DNA from: Massilia sp. METH4
Lineage (GTDB): Bacteria > Pseudomonadota > Gammaproteobacteria > Burkholderiales > Burkholderiaceae_D
Length of the DNA stretch: 64,000 bases
Direction: 5' to 3'
Assembly: GCF_037094685.1 (NCBI RefSeq)
Contig: NZ_CP146614.1
Coordinates: 248,001-312,000 of the forward strand
Below are positions 8,068 through 16,687 of this stretch, in pieces (the stretch's first letter is position 1; the number at the start of each line of letters is the position of its first letter). A program made the position numbers and the translations under genes. Under the pieces are notes generated by a model that had not been told where the DNA came from, ran no database searches, and saw only the letters and a list, made by a program, of their open reading frames with translations.

Positions 8068-10464
8068 ATGAAGAATCAGATCAAGGCCGCCGTGGTGGCG
8101 AGCCTGGCGCTGGCGCCGCTGGCGATGGCGCAGCAGGTGGCGATGGCGGTGGCGGCGATGGAGAGCGGCGCAGTGGCGAATGCGGCCGATGCGGGCGGCG
8201 AGGCGGCGGCGGCAGCGGCCGGGCCGATCGCGACGGTGGAAGTGGCCACGCGCCGCACCCGTTCCTCGGTGGCGATGAAGCAGGATGAAATCCAGAAAAT
8301 CCTCCCCGGCACCAACCCGCTGAAGGCCTTGCAGACGCTGCCCGGCGTGAGCTTCCAGACCGCGGACCCGTGGGGCAACAACGAGCAGAACCTGTCGCTG
8401 TTCGTGCACGGCTTCTCGGGCCAGCAATTGGGCTACACGATGGATGGCGTGCCGCTGGGCGACCAGCAATACGGCAACTACAATGGCCTGTCGCCGCAGC
8501 GCGCCGTGATCTCGGAAAACGTGCGCGGTGTCGTGTTGTCGTCGGGCGCCGGCGACCTGGCGACCGCGTCGACCAGCAACCTGGGCGGCACCATCGAAAT
8601 GTTCTCGTCGGACCCGCTCGCCGAGCGCAACTTCGCCGCCCAGCAGACCGTGGGCAGCCACAAGACCTCGCGCACTTTCCTGCGTTACGACTCGGGAAAA
8701 ATGGGCGACGCCAGCCTGTACGTCTCCGCCCTGCACCACGAAGCACGGGCCTGGGATTTCCAAGGCCGCCAGGGCGGCGACCAGGTCAACGCCAAGTTCG
8801 TCAACGACAACGCCACCGGCCGCCTCACCGTTTTCTTCAACTACAGCGACAAGATCGAGCCGAACGAGGACAGCACGGTCCACTCGGCCACCGAGAAGTA
8901 CCAGCCATACACGCGCCCCTTCCTGTACCCGGACTTCCAGGCCGCCCTGAACTACCTGTCGCCCACGGGCGCCACGCCGGCAGCGGAAGGCAACAACTAC
9001 CGCAATTACTACAGCGACGCGCAGCGCGAGGATTACCTGGGCTATGTGAAGTACGACTGGAACATCAATGACAGCACCACGTGGTCGAACCAGGTCTACT
9101 ATCACTATGACGACGGCGTGGGCGTCGTCGCCGGCCCGATCGGCGTGGCCGGCCTGCCCGCCCTCTTCGCCGTCTACTACCCGAACCAGAACCTGAAGAG
9201 GGTGTTCGGCAATTCCGGCTACGCCACGCGCACCACCGAATACCGCATCAACCGCACCGGCTGGCTGTCGACCCTGCGCACCGAAATCGGCGACCACACG
9301 ATCCAGGGCGGCCTGTGGTTCGAGAAGAACGAGTCCTCGGCCTACCGCCGCTGGTATGCGCTGGACGCGAACAATCCCAGCTCGCCGTATGACCGCCCCG
9401 AGAACCCGCTGATCACGCAATACGGCAGCGAGATCGACAACAAGGTCGTGCAGCTGCACCTGCAGGACGAGTGGCGCGTGCGCCCGGACCTGGTGCTGCA
9501 GGGCGGCTTCAAGTCCAGCCTGCAGTTCGCCAAGGGACGCATGCCGGTGCAGCCGAAGCTGGGCGCGATCGCCGGCGGTTCCACCGCCCTGCCGGAAGGC
9601 GATATCGACACGAAGAAGTGGTTCCTGCCGCAGCTGGGCGCGCGCTGGGACATCACGGGCACCGATCAAGCCTTCGTCAACGTGCAGAAAAACATGCGCC
9701 AGTTCGTCACGTACGGCGGCGGTGGCGCCTCGCCATGGAGTCTCGCCAGCCAGTCCGCGTTCGACCTGTTCAAGGCCACGGCGAAGCCGGAAACCTCGGT
9801 CACGTTCGAAGCGGGCCTGCGCACCAGCCGCAGCTTGAACGCTGGTCCGTTGACGGGCTTCGACGGCCAGGTCAACGTCTACCACGTGAACTTCAAGGAC
9901 CGCCTGCTGACGATCAGTCCCACGCCCGTGATCTCGGCGATCATCGGCGGCAATCCGGTGCTGGCCAACGTGGGCAATGTGAAGACGGACGGCATCGACA
10001 TGTCCGGCACGTTCCACTTCGGCCGCACGTTCTCGTTCTACGACGCGATCTCGTACAACCGCTCGAAGTACGACGACAATTACTCGAACGGCGCCACGCT
10101 CGTCCCGACGGCCGGCAAGAAGGTTCCAGGCAGCCCGGAATGGATGAACAAGTTCGTCGCCTCGGTGAACCTCGGTGGCACCGAATTCCAGTTGATGGGC
10201 GACTACGTGGGCAAGCGCCAGGCGACCTATACGAACGACCTCTCGGTGAGCAGCTACTTCCTGCTGGGCCTGGGCATCTCCGGCAAGCTGCCCTTCCTGG
10301 ACGGCGGCTGGGTGAAGAATGCGCGCTACCGCCTGAACGTGACGAACCTGGCGGACCGCCGGGGCGACCTGAACGTCGTCGTGGGCGCGGCGGACAAGAC
10401 GTACAATACCTTCCCGATCGCTCCGCGCCAGGGCTTCCTCACGTTGATGGCCGACTTCCGATGA
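8068..10464 (+). CDS. TonB-dependent receptor (linked to exported GDPD)
   Basis: Outer-membrane active transporter of 798 aa. It begins with a Sec signal peptide (MKNQIKAAVVASLALAP, cleavage likely after AMA near residue 20), then an alanine-rich segment, a plug domain with the IQKILPGTNPLKALQTLPGV region near residues 72-91 and the LFVHGFSG motif, and a C-terminal beta-barrel ending in an aromatic residue pair (DFR). Start set at ATG 8068, since the open frame upstream to 7978 is only leader. Its stop overlaps the start of the next gene as ATGA, so it is translationally coupled to an exported glycerophosphodiester phosphodiesterase. The ligand is probably organophosphate-related, by inference from that partner and the Pho-box-like repeat. 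Confidence 0.9.
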   Translation: MKNQIKAAVVASLALAPLAMAQQVAMAVAAMESGAVANAADAGGEAAAAAAGPIATVEVATRRTRSSVAMKQDEIQKILPGTNPLKALQTLPGVSFQTADPWGNNEQNLSLFVHGFSGQQLGYTMDGVPLGDQQYGNYNGLSPQRAVISENVRGVVLSSGAGDLATASTSNLGGTIEMFSSDPLAERNFAAQQTVGSHKTSRTFLRYDSGKMGDASLYVSALHHEARAWDFQGRQGGDQVNAKFVNDNATGRLTVFFNYSDKIEPNEDSTVHSATEKYQPYTRPFLYPDFQAALNYLSPTGATPAAEGNNYRNYYSDAQREDYLGYVKYDWNINDSTTWSNQVYYHYDDGVGVVAGPIGVAGLPALFAVYYPNQNLKRVFGNSGYATRTTEYRINRTGWLSTLRTEIGDHTIQGGLWFEKNESSAYRRWYALDANNPSSPYDRPENPLITQYGSEIDNKVVQLHLQDEWRVRPDLVLQGGFKSSLQFAKGRMPVQPKLGAIAGGSTALPEGDIDTKKWFLPQLGARWDITGTDQAFVNVQKNMRQFVTYGGGGASPWSLASQSAFDLFKATAKPETSVTFEAGLRTSRSLNAGPLTGFDGQVNVYHVNFKDRLLTISPTPVISAIIGGNPVLANVGNVKTDGIDMSGTFHFGRTFSFYDAISYNRSKYDDNYSNGATLVPTAGKKVPGSPEWMNKFVASVNLGGTEFQLMGDYVGKRQATYTNDLSVSSYFLLGLGISGKLPFLDGGWVKNARYRLNVTNLADRRGDLNVVVGAADKTYNTFPIAPRQGFLTLMADFR

Positions 10465-11564
10465 GCACCAGACACCTGTCCCGCCGCGGCTTCATCGCCC
10501 TGGGTGCCGCCGCGGCCGGCACGTTGCTGCTGCCGCGCGCGCAAGCGGCGGCCGCGCGGCCGCTGGTGTTCGCGCACCGCGGTGCCTCGGCGCTGCGGCC
10601 GGAGCATACGCTTGCCGCCTACGCGAAAGCCATTGCGGACGGCGCCGATTTCATCGAGCCGGACCTCGTATCGACGAAGGATGGCGTGCTGGTGGCCCGC
10701 CACGAAGCCTTCCTGGCCGAGACGACCGACGTGGCCGGGCGAAGCGAGTTCGCCGGCCGGCGCGTGCGCAAGACGATCGACGGCGACACGCACGAGGGCT
10801 GGTTCGTCGAAGACTTCACGCTGGCCGAGCTCAAGACCTTGCGCGCGATCGAGCGCATCCCGGAATCGCGCCCGGGCAGCGCCCGATATGACGGGCAATT
10901 CCAGGTGGTCACGCTCGAGGAAGTCATCGACTTCGTGGCCGCCCAGTCGGCGACCATCGGCCGCGTGATCGGCCTGGTACCGGAGCTGAAGCACTCCACG
11001 TACTTCGCAAGCCTCGGCCTGCCGCTGGAAGAGCGCCTGGTCGCCACGCTCGCGGCGCACGAATACACGCGCCGCGCCCCGGTCGAGATCCAGTCCTTCG
11101 AAGTGGCCAACCTGCGCATGCTGCGCGAAAAGCTGGGCAAGCGCGTCAACCTGCGGCTGATGCAGCTCGTCGGCGTCGGCCCAGTCAGGCCCAGCGACGT
11201 GGCAGCTGCGGGCGGCTCGCTCACCTATGCCGAGATGTGCACGCCGGCCGGCCTGCGCGCGATCGCGCAATACGCCGACGTGTTCTCGCCGCCGACGCGC
11301 GCGCTGATTCCCCTGAAAAAAGACGGCAGGCTCGATGCCCCCACCGCGCTCGCCGGCGACGCCCGCGCCGCGGGCCTGCGGCTGGAGACGTGGACCTTCC
11401 GCCCCGAGAACCGCTTCCTGGCCGCCGACTTCCGCGACGGCGCCGGCGAACACGCGCGCAACGAAGCCGGCTCCATTGCCGAGATGCGGCGCTACCTCGC
11501 GCTGGGGCTCGACGGGTTCTTCACCGACGACCCGGCGCTGGGTGTGAAAGCCGTGGCCGGCTGA
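10461..11564 (+). CDS. Tat-exported glycerophosphodiester phosphodiesterase
   Basis: Periplasmic GlpQ-type enzyme of 367 aa that would hydrolyse glycerophosphodiesters to glycerol-3-phosphate and an alcohol. The N-terminus carries a twin-arginine signal (SRRGFI at residues 7-12, then a hydrophobic run, ending PRAQA). The catalytic TIM-barrel starts with VFAHRGASALRPEHT near residues 36-50 (HRG motif), followed by DFIEPDLVSTKDGVLVARHE near 67-86, which supplies the metal-binding E/D and the second catalytic His. The late segment GLDGFFTDDP matches the family's C-terminal strand. The ATG overlaps the receptor's TGA, indicating coupled translation. Confidence 0.92.
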   Translation: MSTRHLSRRGFIALGAAAAGTLLLPRAQAAAARPLVFAHRGASALRPEHTLAAYAKAIADGADFIEPDLVSTKDGVLVARHEAFLAETTDVAGRSEFAGRRVRKTIDGDTHEGWFVEDFTLAELKTLRAIERIPESRPGSARYDGQFQVVTLEEVIDFVAAQSATIGRVIGLVPELKHSTYFASLGLPLEERLVATLAAHEYTRRAPVEIQSFEVANLRMLREKLGKRVNLRLMQLVGVGPVRPSDVAAAGGSLTYAEMCTPAGLRAIAQYADVFSPPTRALIPLKKDGRLDAPTALAGDARAAGLRLETWTFRPENRFLAADFRDGAGEHARNEAGSIAEMRRYLALGLDGFFTDDPALGVKAVAG

Positions 11565-11567
11565 GTG

Positions 11568-11652
11568 TTGTAAAAAACCTGGGGACAGTCCCCGAAAAAA
11601 AACAACAGAAAGTGTTGTAAAAATTCGGGGACTGTCCCCAGATTTTTACAAC
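11568..11652. repeat. Large inverted repeat built from two family-1 palindromes
   Basis: Two GGGGACAGTCCCC-type cores (11581-11593 and 11627-11639) lie in opposite orientation, each flanked by TTGTAAAAA-like arms, so the segment 11568-11608 is nearly the reverse complement of 11614-11652. It begins 4 bp after the phosphodiesterase stop. The transcript could fold either into one long hairpin or into two small ones. Confidence 0.85.
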
Positions 11653-11659
11653 AGCTGCG

Positions 11660-11694
11660 GGCGGCGCACCGCTCCTGCGGGCGCCGCCGTTTTT
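11660..11694 (+). terminator. Probable intrinsic terminator after the receptor-GDPD unit
   Basis: GGCGGCGC (11660-11667) pairs with GCGCCGCC (11681-11688); 13-nt loop, followed by GTTTTT. Confidence 0.7.
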
Positions 11695-11730
11695 GTTTAC
11701 AGTCCTGCTTTGTCCAACGAGGAGTAAAGC

Positions 11731-12792
11731 ATGAGCAACAAGGCACTCATCATCGGCAGCAGCGGCGTCGTCGGCAGTGCGCTGGCCGAGCGGTTGCTGG
11801 CCGAAGGCTGGGAGGTGCACGGCGTATCGCGCGGCCGCACGCCCGGCGTGGCCGGCGTGAAGCAGATCAGCGCCGACCTGACCTCGCCGGACGTCGCCCA
11901 GGCATTGGCGGGGGTGGATCCCAGCCACGTGTTCATCACCGCATGGTCGCGGCAGGCGAACGAAGAGGAGAACATCCGCGTCAACGGCGCCATGGTGAAG
12001 AACGTGCTGGACGCCGTGGGCCCCGCCGGCACGGTGCGCCACGTGGCGCTCGTGACGGGCTTGAAGCACTACCTGGGCCCGTTCGATGCATACGGCAAGG
12101 GCGCCGTGCCGATCACGCCGTTCCGCGAGGAGCAGGGCCGGCAGGACGTGCCGAACTTCTACTATGAACAGGAAGACCGCCTGTTCGACGCGGCGCGGCA
12201 ATTCGGCTTCACCTGGAGCGTGCACCGGCCGCACACGATCGTCGGTTTTGCGGTCGGCAACGCGATGAACATGGGGCAGACGCTCGCCGTGTACGCCACG
12301 CTGTGCAAGCACACGGGCCAGCCGTTCGTGTTCCCCGGCAGCCACCAGCAATGGGAAGGCCTGGCGGACGTGACCGATGCCCGGCTGCTGGCACGCCACC
12401 TGCTGTGGGCATCGACCAGCGGGGCGGGCCGCAACGAGGACTTCAACGTGGTGAACGGGGACGTATTCCGCTGGCAGTGGCTGTGGCCGAAGCTGGCCGA
12501 CTACTTCGGTGTCGAAGCGGCGCCGCTGCCGGAACAAATCAGCCCGCTGGAATCGCGCATGCAGGATGCGCCGGCGCTGTGGCGCGAGATCGCGCAACAG
12601 CACGGCCTTGCCGAGCCGGACGTGACACGGCTGGCCTCGTGGTGGCACACGGACGCCGACCTGGGCCGGCCGATGGAAGTCATCACCGACATGACGAAGA
12701 GCCGCAAGGCCGGCTTCCTGGAGTACCAGAGCACGCCGGATGCGTTCTTTGAACTGTTCGAAAGGCTGAAGCGGGAGAAGCTGGTTCCCTGA
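11731..12792 (+). CDS. SDR-family oxidoreductase, PRISE-like
   Basis: NAD(P)-dependent Rossmann-fold protein of 353 aa resembling the PRISE group (progesterone 5-beta-reductase/iridoid synthase-like enone reductases). The nucleotide-binding motif is IIGSSGVVGSALAERL near residues 6-21. The segment FTWSVHRPHTIVGFAVGNAMNMG near residues 160-182 and FNVVNGDVFRWQWLWP near 236-251 are typical of these extended SDRs. The SD sequence AACGAGGAG precedes the ATG by about 7 nt. It is monocistronic on the plus strand, convergent with the haem operon. The physiological substrate is unknown. Confidence 0.85.
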   Translation: MSNKALIIGSSGVVGSALAERLLAEGWEVHGVSRGRTPGVAGVKQISADLTSPDVAQALAGVDPSHVFITAWSRQANEEENIRVNGAMVKNVLDAVGPAGTVRHVALVTGLKHYLGPFDAYGKGAVPITPFREEQGRQDVPNFYYEQEDRLFDAARQFGFTWSVHRPHTIVGFAVGNAMNMGQTLAVYATLCKHTGQPFVFPGSHQQWEGLADVTDARLLARHLLWASTSGAGRNEDFNVVNGDVFRWQWLWPKLADYFGVEAAPLPEQISPLESRMQDAPALWREIAQQHGLAEPDVTRLASWWHTDADLGRPMEVITDMTKSRKAGFLEYQSTPDAFFELFERLKREKLVP

Positions 12793-12911
12793 CGGCAGCG
12801 GCCGGCGCGGCGCGAACCAGCGCCAAAGCGGCATGGGGACGCATGTGCATGCTCCCTCTTACCCGCAACAATGCCGGTGGGGCGCCGTCGCGGCTAGCGC
12901 GGGGGAAAACC

Positions 12912-12943
12912 GGTGTCGGACACCATGCATGGTGTCCGACACC
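12912..12943. repeat. 32-bp perfect palindrome of the GGTGTCGGACACC family (family 3)
   Basis: Two 13-bp palindromes, GGTGTCGGACACC and its complement form, joined by ATGCAT make a 32-bp perfect palindrome between the convergent SDR and haem-operon genes. Related copies occur at 36950-37031 and 57419-57548. Confidence 0.9.
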
Positions 12944-12983
12944 GATACGCATCGGCCACGGGTATCGATCGGCGCGCGGGACA

Positions 12984-13003
12984 CCGCGGCCCATTGGCCG
13001 CGG
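12984..13003 (-). terminator. Hairpin after the haem operon
   Basis: CCGCGGCC (12984-12991) pairs with GGCCGCGG (12996-13003) around a CATT loop, 11 bp past the stop of the HmuS-like gene. No T-run follows on the minus strand, so termination is only possible. Confidence 0.35.
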
Positions 13004-13013
13004 GCGCCGGTCA

Positions 13014-14156
13014 TTATGCTTTCGGGAGCGCCGCCACGAGGTCCAGCCACGCCTGCGGCTGCGGCTTGCCCCGCTCGCGCACGCCGAAGAAGGTGACGAC
13101 CAGCTCGCCCTTGTCGTCGTAGAACTCCACCGATGTCACGCCGGCCCGCTGCAGCACATAGCCGGCCTTGAACGCCTTGTCGCGCAGGTGCAGGTTGAAG
13201 TCCGGGTCCAGCACGTTGAAGTAGCCGGCCGATTCCTGCACCTTGTTCACCTTGCCGCTGTAGATCTGCGTGACGGCGCCATTGCCGACGAAGGCCATGA
13301 TCGGCACCTGCTGCGCGGAGGCCTGTTCCAGCAACCGGCGCACGGCTTGCGCGGTCACCTTCGTCACCATCCCGCCCGGCGCCAGGCGCAGTGCCTGTTC
13401 GCGCGACAGCTTGAACTCGGCGACGATGCGATTGAACTGGTGCACGTCCGACATCTCCTTCCACGCCTGCTGGAACTCCTTCACGTCCACCGCCGCGTCG
13501 GGCGTCTCGGCGGCCTTCGGTGCCATCGGCACGATGGCCAGCTTGCCGTCCTGCTGCGGATGGCGGAAGTCGGCCACCAGCTTGTCGAACACGGCCACCT
13601 TGCCGTCATCCTTCAGGTACACCTTGTGGATGGCGGTGCCGTTCTCGTCGAAGAATTGCAGGCTGCGCGACACGGCGCCGTCCCTGCCCGGCTGCACGAC
13701 GGCGAACGCATGCTTCCACTTGGCGAAGTGGAAGCGCAGGTCGATCGGCCCGCCCAGGTAGCCGCCGGCGATGTTCAGTTCGCGCGCTTCCCGTTCGGCA
13801 TCCTTGGCGCCTTCGTCACCTTGCTTGGCGATGCGCGTGGCCACGCCGGTGACTTCGATCACGCCATTCTCGTTGCGCGTTAGCGCCATCACCTTGCCCA
13901 GGTCCAGCGCGCGGCGCATGATCTCGCGCGGCGCATGACTGGTATCGGCCAAGCGCGTGACGGTGGTGCCGATGCCGGTGGCCAGCAGCTCGGCTTCGGA
14001 GACGTTCAATTGCTTCGCGGCGTCGCGGATGCCGAGCTTGGGCTGTTCGGCGCGCAGCGCAGTCCAGCGTTCGGCCAGCGTGGCCGCATGGGCGTGACCC
14101 AGCAGCAGTGCGCCGGACAGGGCCAGAAGTTGAAGGGTACGGCGGCGGGTCTTCAT
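13014..14156 (-). CDS. hmuS: HemS/HmuS-like haem-degrading protein with a signal peptide
   Basis: A 380-aa protein of the HemS/ChuS/PhuS/HmuS haem-carrier/degrading family, with two tandem HemS-type repeats. The opening LGIRDAAKQLNVSEAELLAT (residues 41-60) is the family N-terminus; FFDENGTAIHKVYL (about 168-181) contains His177, which aligns by pattern with the haem-ligand histidine; the second repeat ends with AGVTSVEFYDDKGELVVTFF. Unusually, residues 1-24 are a classical Sec signal (KTRRR, then a hydrophobic run, then HAHA|A), whereas known family members are cytoplasmic. It follows the haem receptor by 10 bp and must share its Fur control. No haem ABC importer is adjacent. Confidence 0.85.
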   Translation of the reverse strand: MKTRRRTLQLLALSGALLLGHAHAATLAERWTALRAEQPKLGIRDAAKQLNVSEAELLATGIGTTVTRLADTSHAPREIMRRALDLGKVMALTRNENGVIEVTGVATRIAKQGDEGAKDAEREARELNIAGGYLGGPIDLRFHFAKWKHAFAVVQPGRDGAVSRSLQFFDENGTAIHKVYLKDDGKVAVFDKLVADFRHPQQDGKLAIVPMAPKAAETPDAAVDVKEFQQAWKEMSDVHQFNRIVAEFKLSREQALRLAPGGMVTKVTAQAVRRLLEQASAQQVPIMAFVGNGAVTQIYSGKVNKVQESAGYFNVLDPDFNLHLRDKAFKAGYVLQRAGVTSVEFYDDKGELVVTFFGVRERGKPQPQAWLDLVAALPKA

Positions 14157-14166
14157 GGTTTTCTCC

Positions 14167-16425
14167 TTAGTAGATCAGTTTGAGCGTGACGGCACCGTAG
14201 CGGCCCGGGCGGGCCTGGCGTTCGATGTCGGCCAGCGTGGCGGCCGTGGTGCCGGCGGCGAGGCTGCGCGACGATGCGTAGTCCCAGTATTTTTTGTCGG
14301 CCAGGTTGTAGATGCCGGCCGTGATCGTGGCGTGCCTGCCGATATTCCAGTAGGCCGTCAGGTCGGCCACGGTGGCGCCGGGCACCGCGAAGCGCGCGCC
14401 GGTCGAATTCGAGATCACGTCAGCCTCGGCCTGTTTGCCGCGCACGTTGAAGATCGACAGCGCCGCCCCACCCCGCTTGCCCGGGTCGTCCCACGCGAAG
14501 GTGGTGCTGATCTTGCGCGGCAGGGTTGATGCCAGTTCGCTTTCGGCACCCGTTTCGGTATTGCGTGCCTTGCTGTGCTGGACGCCCGCCGCCAGCGTCA
14601 CGCTAGCGCCGTCCAGCGCGGCGTACCATTCGCCCAGCGCAAGGCTGCTGGAGAATTCCGCGCCCCACGTCTTCGCCTCGCCCACGTTCTCCGGCCGGAA
14701 CAGGCCCTGCGTGATGGTCGGATAATTGACGGGGTCGAGCGGCTGCGTCGCGTACTCGATGAAGTTCCTGTACTTCGTGTGGAAGGCCGATGCCTGCATC
14801 GTCACGCCGCGTGCAGGCTGGCCTTTCAGGCCCAGCTCGAAAGCGTTGCTGGTTTCCTTCTTCAGGTCGGCGTTACCCAGCACCGCGTAGCCGGTGCCGC
14901 TGCCGGTATAGCTGAACGAATCGTAGGTGCCGGAAATTTCCGCCGCCGTCGGCAGCCGCGTGCCGCGCGTGTACTTCGCATACGCCGTCAGCTCGGGCTG
15001 GAACTTCCACGCCAGCTCCAGGCTCGGCGTGAAGTAGTCGTCCTTGCGCTTGCGTAATTCATTGCGGGCTGCCGGCACCGCCACCACGTACTGCTCGATA
15101 TTCTTCGGCTCCATCTCACGCCAGTCGTAGCGCAGGCCTGGGGTCAGGGTCAGCCCGTCGGCCAGTGCCAGGTCGACGCTGGCGAAGGCGGCCAGCTTCG
15201 TCGTGTCCGTGTCGACCATGCGGTTCTTGTTCGTGATCTGGTGCGCGCCGGTGGCCAGCACGGTGCGGTCTTCGCGCCAGGGCCGCCGCGTGTCGACGTC
15301 TTCGGCGCTGATGCCATAAGCGAGACGATGCGCGCCGAGCTGCTTGAAGGCGTTGCTGGCCAGGCCGCGGCTCTTGTTGATGTAACCCGTCTCGATCGAG
15401 CGGAAGTAGCGCTGGCCAGTCGACACGTAGGGGCTGGTCGTGTGGTCGTCCACCTCGGCGTTCTGAACGTAGATGCGCGATTCGAGCTTGTCGAACAGCG
15501 CAGCCTTGCCGATGAATTCGTGGTCCAGCGAGAACCGGCTGCGCCGCGTGCTGGACGCCTGGTCGACGCCTTCCGGGTACAGCGCGCTGGTCTTGTTGAT
15601 GTACTCGCGGGTATGGCTGGCCTGGTAGGCGTCGATGGTGGCGGTGACCTTTTGGCCGGCGAGCGGCGACCATGCCAGCTTGGCCAGCAAGGCATCGGAA
15701 TCCCAGTCGTCCGGGTTCAGCACGGCATTGCCTTCCGACTCGACCTCGCTGCCTTCGCGGTGCACGAACAGCGCCAGGATCTGCAGGTCGCCCGCCTGCG
15801 CGGCGCCCGTGACGGCGTGCATGCGCATGTGGTTCGAACCATCGTAGCCGAACTTGTAGTCGGCATGGACGGGACGCTCGGCGCTCACGTAATCCTCGGG
15901 GGACTTGGTGACGAAGCGCACCGCACCGCCCAGGCCCGGCGTGCCGGGACCGGTGGTCGTGGTGCCGGACGCGATGTTCACCTCACGGAATGTCTCGGGG
16001 TCGAAATAATCGCGGCCGATGCCGAAGCTGGACAGGGTGGAACCATCGGGCTTCGGGGCGGCATCCGGCAGTGCAATGCCGTCGAGGTCCATGCTGACGC
16101 GGTTGCCGTCGATGCCGCGGATATTGAAGCCCGTGTTGCCGCTGCTGTCCCACACGCTGCCCGAGCCGCTTGCGGCATTCGGCACGCTGATCAGCGGCGC
16201 GTATCGCGTGATGTTCTGCATGTTCTGCGCCGCCTGGCGCGTGAGGTCGGCAGCGGTGACGGTGGTCGTCGTTCCTGCCTTGTCCTGGCCGCGCTCGGCG
16301 GTGACAGTGATTTCGCCGAGGGCGGTGGTGGTGGTGGGGGCGGCAGATTGCGCATGAGCCAGCGGCGCCAGCGCGGACATGATCAGCGCCGGCAGCAGGC
16401 GCCGGCGCGCGGTAAGTGCATCCAT
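14167..16425 (-). CDS. TonB-dependent haem/haemoglobin receptor
   Basis: Outer-membrane receptor of 752 aa in the haemoglobin/transferrin/lactoferrin receptor family. The order is signal peptide ending AHAQ (residues 1-26), TonB-box-like ITVTAER near 39-45, a plug domain (NTGFNIRGIDGNRVSMDLDGI near 97-117), and a barrel with the usual C-terminal aromatic residue (LKLIY). Start at ATG 16425. A Fur-box-like sequence lies about 75-93 bp upstream and the HmuS-like gene follows after 10 bp, so this is an iron-repressed haem uptake operon. Assignment to haem rather than another iron source rests on the receptor subfamily and its partner. Confidence 0.88.
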   Translation of the reverse strand: MDALTARRRLLPALIMSALAPLAHAQSAAPTTTTALGEITVTAERGQDKAGTTTTVTAADLTRQAAQNMQNITRYAPLISVPNAASGSGSVWDSSGNTGFNIRGIDGNRVSMDLDGIALPDAAPKPDGSTLSSFGIGRDYFDPETFREVNIASGTTTTGPGTPGLGGAVRFVTKSPEDYVSAERPVHADYKFGYDGSNHMRMHAVTGAAQAGDLQILALFVHREGSEVESEGNAVLNPDDWDSDALLAKLAWSPLAGQKVTATIDAYQASHTREYINKTSALYPEGVDQASSTRRSRFSLDHEFIGKAALFDKLESRIYVQNAEVDDHTTSPYVSTGQRYFRSIETGYINKSRGLASNAFKQLGAHRLAYGISAEDVDTRRPWREDRTVLATGAHQITNKNRMVDTDTTKLAAFASVDLALADGLTLTPGLRYDWREMEPKNIEQYVVAVPAARNELRKRKDDYFTPSLELAWKFQPELTAYAKYTRGTRLPTAAEISGTYDSFSYTGSGTGYAVLGNADLKKETSNAFELGLKGQPARGVTMQASAFHTKYRNFIEYATQPLDPVNYPTITQGLFRPENVGEAKTWGAEFSSSLALGEWYAALDGASVTLAAGVQHSKARNTETGAESELASTLPRKISTTFAWDDPGKRGGAALSIFNVRGKQAEADVISNSTGARFAVPGATVADLTAYWNIGRHATITAGIYNLADKKYWDYASSRSLAAGTTAATLADIERQARPGRYGAVTLKLIY

Positions 16426-16499
16426 GATGTTCCAGTCAGAGAGTCAGTCGGGAGCTGGCTCCTGGATCGGAACAGGTGGCTGGCAAAGGCCACCATCTT

Positions 16500-16518
16500 A
16501 ATGCGAATGATTCTTATT
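16500..16518 (-). promoter_or_regulatory. Fur box upstream of the haem operon
   Basis: The 19-bp sequence AATGCGAATGATTCTTATT is an imperfect palindrome of the Fur form (AATGAGAAT-G-ATTCTCATT), with the halves agreeing at seven of nine positions. It lies upstream of the haem receptor start at 16425, as expected for iron-dependent repression. Confidence 0.7.
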
Positions 16519-16544
16519 TTCAAGACAGAAATGTTGCAAAAAAC

Positions 16545-16643
16545 CCGGTGACAGGCACCCCTTTCCGGGAAATGTTTCCTGGAACGCGGAGCCTGTCACC
16601 GGTTTTGCGGAAACATTGCCGGAAAATCGGTGCCTGTCACCGG
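16545..16643. repeat. Composite repeat with GGTGACAGGCACC cores (family 2)
   Basis: Three 15-bp cores: CCGGTGACAGGCACC (16545-16559), its near complement GGAGCCTGTCACCGG (16588-16602) and GGTGCCTGTCACCGG (16629-16643). Between them are GGGAAA-TG-TTTCC-type mini-palindromes. The first two cores form a long hairpin. The same three-core design recurs at 32565-32653. Confidence 0.85.
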
Positions 16644-16687
16644 TCTCGCGGCTCGGTATGTTCTGTACGTACCGTGGCAGATTGGCA

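Noticed and set aside
8047..10017. 656-codon minus-strand frame opposite the first TonB receptor
   Set aside because: His/Arg/Val-rich shadow with no start signal; the receptor on the plus strand is clear.
11521..12834. 437-codon minus-strand frame opposite the SDR gene
   Set aside because: Spans the repeats and terminator at 11568-11694 and has no protein pattern.
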